64,000 nucleotides of DNA from a virus: positions 1-64,000 of the IMG/VR virus record IMGVR_UViG_3300031758_000042. One strand, written 5' to 3'. Positions 57,402-64,000 of this stretch are shown in pieces. A model generated the notes under the pieces. That model was not told the DNA's origin, made no database searches, and saw only the letters and a program-made list of their open reading frames with translations. The translations under genes and the position numbers were made by a program. Within the stretch, counting starts at the first letter, position 1, and each line of letters opens with the position of its first letter.

Positions 57402-58385
57402 ATGAATTTTTTCTGGGCAGAAATAGTTGATGTTGAGAATGATGATGAAAAATCTGGTCGTGCTAAGATTAGAATCATGGGTGATCAGACTGAGCTTAAA
57501 GACAGCGAATTAAGATATGCTCGTCCACTATTTCCAGTAACTAGTGCTTCTAAAGATGGAGCTGGTGCAACTCCAGCTTATCAAAAAGGTACACGTGTTC
57601 TTGGTATGTTTATTGATAACGATAAACAGATACCATATATTTTAGCTACTGCGCCAAGCGCTGGTAAACATGGCAGTTTAAGTCAAGAGAGTAGAGATAT
57701 CCCATCTGGTATATCTAAAGATCCTGGAAAATTTAATATTAAGACAGAAGATCTAAGATATATTGTATCTGCTACAGGAGAAAGAAAACTTGATACTAAA
57801 GGACTAACTTCTTTTGCTAAGAAAGAAGCAAATGGTCCATCTAAGTTTGGTGATCTAAAAACACTTGGAACACAAGTGCCTACTGGTGCAAATGCTATAG
57901 ATCAAATAAAAAAAGTTGATCCATCAAATGCAGCCGGAACACTCGGTGCTGGAGCTCTTAGCATGATGAAGGGTTTGCAGAATTCACCTGCAGGCAAAGC
58001 TTTGAATATGGTAGGTGCTGCAGCGTTTCAACAAGTTTTAAAACAAGTAACACAAAATAAAAAAGAAGATAATAATAATAATTTACTATTGCAACTAATC
58101 GCTCTGCTGGAATTAGTTAATCAAGTTATTAAAACAATCGATTCGATAAACCCCAAAGATGCGGCGACATATAGATCTAATTCTAGTAAGATCATAAAAT
58201 CTACTGAGACATTAAAGAATCAAATACTATATACACAACAATGTAATTTGATAGTAGATCTCGGCACTAAGATCGCAGATACTGGTTCAAGCAAATTGCC
58301 ATCTCACGTTGATTTAATTAAAACAAATAGCATAAAACTAAGAGAATCAATATCTGCACAGATACAAAGTTTAAAGAAGGTATAA
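57402..58385 (+). CDS. gp5-type spike base with OB fold
   Basis: The first 90 residues are the gp5/VgrG OB domain: FFWAEIVDVENDDEKSGRAKIRIMGDQ, ELRYARPLFPVTSAS, GTRVLGMFIDNDKQIPYIL. The rest is a linker and helical region (about 200-327). Unlike T4 gp5, there is no lysozyme domain and no beta-helix; these parts are encoded by other genes in the window. It starts 3 nt after the gp27 stop. Confidence 0.8.
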   Translation: MNFFWAEIVDVENDDEKSGRAKIRIMGDQTELKDSELRYARPLFPVTSASKDGAGATPAYQKGTRVLGMFIDNDKQIPYILATAPSAGKHGSLSQESRDIPSGISKDPGKFNIKTEDLRYIVSATGERKLDTKGLTSFAKKEANGPSKFGDLKTLGTQVPTGANAIDQIKKVDPSNAAGTLGAGALSMMKGLQNSPAGKALNMVGAAAFQQVLKQVTQNKKEDNNNNLLLQLIALLELVNQVIKTIDSINPKDAATYRSNSSKIIKSTETLKNQILYTQQCNLIVDLGTKIADTGSSKLPSHVDLIKTNSIKLRESISAQIQSLKKV

Positions 58386-58386
58386 T

Positions 58387-58914
58387 ATGGCTATTCAGAG
58401 AGACGATGAAAGATTACCAGAAACTACTTTTAATGCAAAGTATTCTAAAGTAAATGTAACAGAATCACCTGGTGGACATAGAATCACTATGGATGATACT
58501 GATGGTGCAAAAAGATATAGAGTTGAACACCCGTCTGGAACTTATACAGAGATATCAGATGATGGTAAATCAGTAGAAGTATGTGTTGGTAATAAACAAA
58601 ACTATTTAAAAGGTGGTCTAACACTAACAATTCAAGAAAATGGCGATATAAAGATAGGTGGTCATGCAAGATTAAGTGTTGGAGCAGGAGCACATGTTGA
58701 GATTGGTGGAGATGCATCTATCGCAGTCGGTGGTGATGCTCTGGTTCATGCTCATGGCAATTTAAAGATGGCAGGAGAAGACGTCTATATTGGAGCTCGT
58801 GGAAATATGGATCTCAATTGTTCTGGTAACTTTAATCTTCTTGTTGGTGGTAGTACAAACATTGCTTCCGATGGTAACATGACACAGACAGCTCCAAGGA
58901 TTGATCTGAACTAA
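58387..58914 (+). CDS. gp5 C-terminal-type beta-helical spike protein
   Basis: 175 residues. The N-terminal half has THE pattern GGHRITMDDTDGAKRYRVEHPSGTYTEISDDG and the second half a regular glycine-spaced repeat (VEIGGDASIAVGG ... YIGARGNMDLNCSGN ... LLVGGSTN) typical of triple beta-helix spikes such as gp5C. It should sit on the OB-fold base upstream and carry the PAAR tip encoded at 59111. Confidence 0.8.
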   Translation: MAIQRDDERLPETTFNAKYSKVNVTESPGGHRITMDDTDGAKRYRVEHPSGTYTEISDDGKSVEVCVGNKQNYLKGGLTLTIQENGDIKIGGHARLSVGAGAHVEIGGDASIAVGGDALVHAHGNLKMAGEDVYIGARGNMDLNCSGNFNLLVGGSTNIASDGNMTQTAPRIDLN

Positions 58915-59111
58915 TGGCACACTTATTCGTCATATTAAAAGATGGTATTCTTTTTGAATACGATAAATATGAAGATATACCTGATTCTTTTGATAATGTA
59001 ATAAAATTTATACCAGAAGTACCTGATGGTCCTCATACACATGAACAACACAATGAGATTGATAAGTGGAATCATAGATTACAAGAACTAATGAAGAGAG
59101 AAACAAAGTAA
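58914..59111 (+). CDS. Small conserved protein between spike genes
   Basis: 65 residues, AHLFVILKDGILFEYDKYEDIPDSFDNVIKFIPEVPDGPHTHEQHNEIDKW. It recurs between spike and PAAR genes in related phages, overlapping both by 1 nt (TAATGG and TAATGC). Role unknown; possibly a spike accessory protein. Confidence 0.7.
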   Translation: MAHLFVILKDGILFEYDKYEDIPDSFDNVIKFIPEVPDGPHTHEQHNEIDKWNHRLQELMKRETK

Positions 59112-59401
59112 TGCCAGCAGTAACTAGACAAGGCGATGCAGATGTTGCACACTGTTCCGGCATGGTAAGGAGTGGTTGTTCTGGTGATGTGTTTGTTAAT
59201 GGTATTGGTGTAAGTAGACAAGGTGATAATAATACATCACATCTTCTTCCGAGTGATGATCCTTGTCCTTCACATAGTGCGCCAATAACTACTGGTTCTA
59301 CAAAAGTGTTTATTAATGGTAAAGGTTGTGGTAGAGTTGGAGATGGAATTTCAGGCTGTACATCTGTAGCAGCTGGCTCAGGAAACGTATTCGCAGGATA
59401 A
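59111..59401 (+). CDS. PAAR-domain spike tip protein
   Basis: 96 residues with PAAR pattern: PAVTRQGDADVAHCSG near the start, VFVNGIGVSRQGD, HSAPITTGSTKVFINGKGCGRVGDGIS and GSGNVFAG at the end. Metal-binding His and Cys (AHC ... HSA ... CTS) fit a conical PAAR tip bound to the beta-helix spike. The counterpart of T4 gp5.4. Confidence 0.88.
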   Translation: MPAVTRQGDADVAHCSGMVRSGCSGDVFVNGIGVSRQGDNNTSHLLPSDDPCPSHSAPITTGSTKVFINGKGCGRVGDGISGCTSVAAGSGNVFAG

Positions 59402-59405
59402 TTAA

Positions 59406-59825
59406 ATGGCACGTTCAGACAGATACACCGGTTTATCAGATAAACCAATATTCTATGCAGACTTTACAAATAATCTAGATTTGAATCCTTTAACTGGGTA
59501 TCTGGCCAAAACTACTAACGAGAACGCAGTTAAGAATTCAGTTAAAAACTTAGTACTAACAGGTAATGGTGAAAGATTTTTTAATTCAACTATTGGTTCT
59601 AAGATGGCTACATTATTATTTGAGCCAATAGATCCAGTTACAGCAGAATTAGTAAGAACAACTATTGAAGAATCTATTGAGAACCATGAACCAAGAGCCA
59701 GACTTGTTAACATTGATGTTCAACCTAACGCCGAAAATAATGCTTACTATGTAAAAGTCGTATTTAAAATCATAAATATACCTGAAGAGATAACATTAAA
59801 TTTAATTTTAAATAGAGTAAGATAA
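59406..59825 (+). CDS. 25: Baseplate wedge protein gp25
   Basis: 139 residues in the gp25/lysozyme-like family (no catalytic function): KNSVKNLVLTGNGERFFNSTIGSKMATLLFEPIDPVTAELVRTTIEESIENHEPRARL. It nucleates the sheath and binds gp6 and gp53. T4 gp25 is 132 aa. Abuts gp6 with a 1-nt overlap. Confidence 0.92.
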   Translation: MARSDRYTGLSDKPIFYADFTNNLDLNPLTGYLAKTTNENAVKNSVKNLVLTGNGERFFNSTIGSKMATLLFEPIDPVTAELVRTTIEESIENHEPRARLVNIDVQPNAENNAYYVKVVFKIINIPEEITLNLILNRVR

Positions 59826-61618
59826 TGGCAAACAGCTCATTAAACCTAGTAGGTTTAGATTTTAATACATTAAAAAATGACTTTAAAAACTTCTTAAGAT
59901 CACAAGATACTTTTAAAGATTATGATTTCGAAGGTTCTAATATTTCGGTATTAATGGACCTACTTGCTTATAACTCTTATAAGAATGCTTTTTATCTTAA
60001 TATGGCTGTGTCAGAAGCTTTCTTAGATTCTTCCCAGCTTGAAGCTTCTGTGCTTTCACATGCTAAAGAATTGAATTATGTTCCTAGATCTGCTAGATCT
60101 TCAAGATGTAAAATACGAGTTGATTTTCAAGCTTCTGGAGATACACAGCCGTACTTAATTGAGAAGGGTTCTTCATTCACATCTATCATTAAAAATGATT
60201 CTGTTATCTTTACTATTCCAGAAAGTATTACGGTTTCTTCTCCTAATACATCTTTTAATTTCGAAACATATGTGTATGAAGGTATCTATTTAAAAGAATC
60301 TTTTATAGTAGATTATAATCAAGAAAATCAAAGATTTATAGCTACAAATAAAAATATCGATACAGAAAGTTTGACAGTTACTGTATATGAAGATGGCAAT
60401 GATGTAGGAGAAAACTACTCATTAGCTTCAACACTTTTAGGATTAAGCAATACATCTAAAGTGTTTTTCTTACAGGCTAGTGATCTAGGAAATTACGAAG
60501 TAATATTTGGTGATGGTATTATTGGTAAAAAGCCAAAAGATAGATCTACTATCATATTAGACTATAGAGTTTCTAGAGGAATTATAGGCAATGGAGCTAA
60601 AGATTTAAGTATAAACTTTGATCCAACTGGTGGAGATTTATTAGAAACTCCGAGTTTAACTGTATTAGAAGAATCTATTGGTGGATTAGAAAGAGAATCA
60701 ATTAATTCAGTTAAGTACTATGCTCCTAGGCACTTTCAAATACAAGAAAGAGCTGTAACACCTTCTGATTATGAGATCATATTAAAGACACAGTTTCCGG
60801 AAATCAATACTTTATCTGTTTATGGTGGCGAAGAAGTTGATCCTCCTAGATTTGGTAAAGTATTCATAGCTATCGATGTTTCTGATGTAGAAGGTATACC
60901 GGAAAATAGAAAGAACGAGTATTATTCTTTCATAAAAAGAAGATCACCACTGTCAATTGATCCGATCATAATCGAACCTATATTCACATATATTTCTGTC
61001 ACAAGTAAAGTCAGATACAATATCAATATATCTAAAGCTACACCTGAAAGATTAAAATCACTAGTAACTCAATCTATTACAAATTATAATACTGAATATT
61101 TAAATGATTTTAATACTACACTTAGATATAGTAAATTTAATTCTTCTATAGATAGTTCTGATACAAGTATTGTTAGTAACTTAACAGAGTTACAGATCTA
61201 TAAAAAGATTAAATTACAGCTGGGTGTAGGACAAAACTATGATATTAATTTCAACGTTCCTTTAATTAATGATCTTCCGGAATTACCAGATCAATATCTA
61301 GCAACAGATAGACACACTATAACTAGTTCAGTATTTACATTCAACGGTATTGAATGTTTAATAGAAGATAATAGCAGTGGAATATTAAAAATAGTTCAAC
61401 TAATAGGCGATGTGCATAAAAAAATAATTGATATTGGTACAGTTAATTATGATACTGGAACTCTTAAACTAATTAATTTTATACCAGATGCATTCCAGGG
61501 AAATGACTTCAAAATATATGCAAAACCAAAAGACAATGATATTAGTGTTGGTAAAAACACTATATTAACAATTGAATCTTCCGAGATTAAAGTAAGTATC
61601 GAGCCGGTTAGAGTATAA
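59825..61618 (+). CDS. 6: Baseplate wedge protein gp6
   Basis: 597 residues (T4 gp6: 660). NSYKNAFYLNMAVSEAFLDSSQLEASVLSHAKELNYVPRSARSSRCKIRV is the gp6 start; VIFGDGIIGKKPKD and YAPRHFQIQERAVTPSDYEIILKTQFPEINTLSVYGGEEVDPPRFGKVFIAI are the baseplate J-like core. gp6 forms the continuous ring of the baseplate with gp7. Overlaps the gp7-like gene by 1 nt. Confidence 0.93.
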   Translation: MANSSLNLVGLDFNTLKNDFKNFLRSQDTFKDYDFEGSNISVLMDLLAYNSYKNAFYLNMAVSEAFLDSSQLEASVLSHAKELNYVPRSARSSRCKIRVDFQASGDTQPYLIEKGSSFTSIIKNDSVIFTIPESITVSSPNTSFNFETYVYEGIYLKESFIVDYNQENQRFIATNKNIDTESLTVTVYEDGNDVGENYSLASTLLGLSNTSKVFFLQASDLGNYEVIFGDGIIGKKPKDRSTIILDYRVSRGIIGNGAKDLSINFDPTGGDLLETPSLTVLEESIGGLERESINSVKYYAPRHFQIQERAVTPSDYEIILKTQFPEINTLSVYGGEEVDPPRFGKVFIAIDVSDVEGIPENRKNEYYSFIKRRSPLSIDPIIIEPIFTYISVTSKVRYNINISKATPERLKSLVTQSITNYNTEYLNDFNTTLRYSKFNSSIDSSDTSIVSNLTELQIYKKIKLQLGVGQNYDINFNVPLINDLPELPDQYLATDRHTITSSVFTFNGIECLIEDNSSGILKIVQLIGDVHKKIIDIGTVNYDTGTLKLINFIPDAFQGNDFKIYAKPKDNDISVGKNTILTIESSEIKVSIEPVRV

Positions 61619-64000
61619 TGGAAGTTGTACAAAAAAAGATTTCAAACTTCATAGAAAGTCAATTTCCTTCTATCTATAGAGAAGAAGGACCAGTTTTTAT
61701 TGAGTTTGTTAAACAATATTATAGATGGTTAGAACAAGAAAACTCTTTAAAACATTCAAGAAATTTTTTCGAGTATAAAGATCTTGATGAAACTACAGAT
61801 CAATTCTTAGTTTATTTTAAAGAGAAATATTTAAAAAATATTCAATTCGAAACAACTACTAATACTAGACAACTCTTGAAGCATACACTAGATCTTTATA
61901 GATCTAAGGGTACCGAAAGAGCTATAGACTTAATGTTTAAACTAGTTTTCGGTGTTCCTGCTGAGATATATTATCCAGCTGAAGATGTATTTTCATTATC
62001 TTCTGGTGTTTGGAAAAAACAAAAATATTTAGAATTAAACTGCAGTCCACATAATTATAAGTTAACCGGAAAAACAATCACAGGTCAGACTAGCAAAGCT
62101 ACTGCATATGTAGATGCAATAGTCAGAAAACGTATTAAAAATGTATTGGTAGATATAGCTTATATTTCTTCATTAAATGGCAATTTTATAACAGATGAAG
62201 CAGTCAATACTGCAGAAAATATATTTGATAGTGAAAAAAAACCTCATATTATAGGTTCATTAAATGAAGTTTTAGTTAGCACATATGGTGTTGGCGCCGG
62301 ATACAATATTGGTGATATAGTAAATCTTGAATCTACCTTTGGAGCTGGTGCTAAAGCTAGAGTAAGTAATATTGCTAGTACTATTGGAACTGTAAATTTT
62401 GAACTAATAAATGGTGGATATGCGTATACAGCAAATGCAGAAGTATTAGTATCAGATAAAGTGTTAACATTAAGTAATGTTGTAACTTCAAATATAAGTA
62501 CCAATAATTATTTCGAAATATTTAATAGTGTTGTACAACCATTAGCTAATATAAATTTCTTAAACTGTACAGGTGTATTTACATCTGGAGATTATATCTA
62601 CACATATCACCCAAATAATGCAGTAAGGGGTGAAGGAAAAGTTATATCGTCTTCTACAAATACAGCTACAAATGGTCAAATATTCATTATTAAATATTCT
62701 GGCAACTTACAAGCAAATGCATTCTATACAACAGGAAATGCTGTATCTGCTAATCAATCAGTATCAAATGGTTATGCAGATAGAACAGCAACCGGAAATG
62801 TGATTGGTACTTCAAGTAATTTAATACTATACACTGTTAATAGCAATAATGTTTTTGTTGCTAACAATATTGTGTATCAGGTTGATCCTGGCTCTAACAC
62901 TGTCATAGCTAATGGTACAATAATAAAATATGTAACTACCGTTGGTTCTAATGGCATATTAACAGTATCTGACAGTCATGGTGTATTTAGAAGAACATTG
63001 CCACTTTATAGTAATAACTTAATTGCTAACATTGATTCTGTTGAAATAAAAATTGGCATAATAGATCCAGCTTTTTCTTTCTCTAGCTATAGCAATAATT
63101 ATTTCTATTCAAACACAGAAAATTATAATACTACTGCTGTAGTAAAAAGTATTAGTACCGGAAGCGGAGCTTCTTTTAGCATATCAAATGATTTAATCTA
63201 TACAGAATATGTTGATATAAACACAAATTATATTTCAAGTGTATCATCTAATGCTCTTAGTGGTGTTTATAACTTTACTGCTTTACCGACAGCAAATTTA
63301 ACTACAGTAATTGCGAATGCATTAACTTATACAAATAATCAGATTGGTAAAATAAACGCTCTTAGAGCAATTAATCCAGGATCTAATTATAGTGCTCCGC
63401 CTTTCGTACTTGTATATGAACCAAAAACATATCGTTATTTAAAACAAGATGCTATACTAAACATAGCAAACGTTACTTCCAGCTACGCAGTTGGAGAAGT
63501 TGTAACTCAAGATAATAATAGTTCCAGAGGCATAGTAAAATTTGCAAATACTACAACGTTGATTTTAGAAAGATTGAGATTTAAAGACACAAATAATTTT
63601 ACTATTACAACGAATAGTTCAACTAGAATATATGGTGAAACAGGTGGTTCATTTGCGAATGTTACAAACGTTCAAATACAATTTACTTCAGATTACTTAG
63701 GATTTAATGCAGTCATTAACGATGAAACACAGACTTCAATAGGTGCAATAAGTGAGTTACAGATACTAGACTCCGGATATGGTTATAAAAAATTAGAATC
63801 CGTTACCATCACATCAACAAATAATGATTCTATTGCTACTGGAACTGCTGTGTTAAAAACACATGGAGAAGCTAGTGGATTTTATAAACAAAATGATGGG
63901 TTCTTGAGTGATACTAAGAAGCTGTTTGATGGTTTATATTATCAAGATTATTCATATGAAATACAGTCTTCTGTAAAACTTAATAAATATGAAGAGATGC
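61618..64000 (+). CDS. 7: Baseplate wedge protein gp7-like, 5' part
   Basis: Open from ATG 61618 (overlapping the gp6 stop) to the window end with no stop, at least 794 codons. The start EVVQKKISNFIESQFPSIYREEGPVFIEFVKQYYRWLEQENS is the N-terminal pattern of gp7-type wedge proteins in T4-like marine phages, followed by TTTNTRQLLKHTLDLYRSKGTERAIDLMFKLVFG. The middle is long and beta-rich. Near the window end is FLSDTKKLFDGLYYQDYSYEIQSS, another conserved segment. The assignment rests on position after gp6 and these motifs. T4 gp7 is 1032 aa. Confidence 0.82.
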   Translation, partial: MEVVQKKISNFIESQFPSIYREEGPVFIEFVKQYYRWLEQENSLKHSRNFFEYKDLDETTDQFLVYFKEKYLKNIQFETTTNTRQLLKHTLDLYRSKGTERAIDLMFKLVFGVPAEIYYPAEDVFSLSSGVWKKQKYLELNCSPHNYKLTGKTITGQTSKATAYVDAIVRKRIKNVLVDIAYISSLNGNFITDEAVNTAENIFDSEKKPHIIGSLNEVLVSTYGVGAGYNIGDIVNLESTFGAGAKARVSNIASTIGTVNFELINGGYAYTANAEVLVSDKVLTLSNVVTSNISTNNYFEIFNSVVQPLANINFLNCTGVFTSGDYIYTYHPNNAVRGEGKVISSSTNTATNGQIFIIKYSGNLQANAFYTTGNAVSANQSVSNGYADRTATGNVIGTSSNLILYTVNSNNVFVANNIVYQVDPGSNTVIANGTIIKYVTTVGSNGILTVSDSHGVFRRTLPLYSNNLIANIDSVEIKIGIIDPAFSFSSYSNNYFYSNTENYNTTAVVKSISTGSGASFSISNDLIYTEYVDINTNYISSVSSNALSGVYNFTALPTANLTTVIANALTYTNNQIGKINALRAINPGSNYSAPPFVLVYEPKTYRYLKQDAILNIANVTSSYAVGEVVTQDNNSSRGIVKFANTTTLILERLRFKDTNNFTITTNSSTRIYGETGGSFANVTNVQIQFTSDYLGFNAVINDETQTSIGAISELQILDSGYGYKKLESVTITSTNNDSIATGTAVLKTHGEASGFYKQNDGFLSDTKKLFDGLYYQDYSYEIQSSVKLNKYEEM

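Overview
The window is a 64 kb piece of the genome of a T4-like myovirus, most likely a marine phage infecting an alphaproteobacterium. The T4 core is unmistakable: gp41 helicase, gp61 primase, RNase H, gp32/gp59/gp33, gp4, gp53, a gp27-like hub, split gp5 parts, PAAR tip, gp25, gp6 and gp7. The AT-rich DNA, PhoH, SpeD-like, NrdAB, ThyX and many small conserved ORFs are those of T4-like marine phages. The alphaproteobacterial host is inferred from a circularly permuted two-piece tmRNA gene.

Layout. 1-0.7 kb: end of gene 41. 0.7-0.86 kb: an apparently structured RNA closed by a terminator. 0.9-9.9 kb: small enzymes (ligase-like and cytidylyltransferase-like), virion proteins, a dockerin-like membrane protein, a Dps ferritin and an Ig-like virion protein. 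9.9-13.9 kb: primase, ThyX and a radical SAM enzyme. 13.9-19.2 kb: a curli-type module (CsgF, CsgG, two curlin-repeat proteins, a FecR protein) followed by a CHASE2 class III nucleotide cyclase. 19.2-20.4 kb (minus): two holin-like paralogues flanking a NUMOD3/zinc-finger gene. 20.5-24.9 kb: NrdA/NrdB and small ORFs. 25.3-27 kb: tRNAs Leu, Gly and Met, a 35-residue basic peptide, an RNase H-like protein and a Bax-inhibitor-1 membrane protein. 27-36.6 kb: two more radical SAM proteins, RlpA and CHAP lysis-type proteins, ClpP, a nucleotidyltransferase, and TctA/TctC transporter components with a 2-oxoglutarate oxygenase. 36.6-43.9 kb (minus): metabolism and nucleic-acid enzymes. 44-48 kb: early-type promoters, tmRNA and tRNAs, gp33-gp59-gp32. 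48.2-53.5 kb (minus): a probable tape measure protein carrying two wall-hydrolase domains, gp51-like and gp26 joined by a likely -1 frameshift, and a tube-cap protein. 53.5-64 kb: baseplate genes up to an open gp7-like gene.

Regulation visible in the sequence: the T4 late motif TATAAATA lies just before many genes on both strands, including the curli operon, the tmRNA and gene 4. Near-consensus sigma70 promoters (TTGACA or TTTACA, 16-17 bp, TATAAT-like) serve primase, the tRNA block, the DUF932 gene, the 44 kb gene and gp32. Strong hairpin terminators follow the 5' RNA and gp32.

The most unusual content is the curli/FecR/CHASE2-cyclase operon, the permuted tmRNA with small Trp-rich ORFs in and around it, the T7-run frameshift between gp26 and gp51 ahead of the tape measure gene, and the Tct/oxygenase/radical-SAM cluster. 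All functional statements are read from motifs and gene order by eye; no database search was run.
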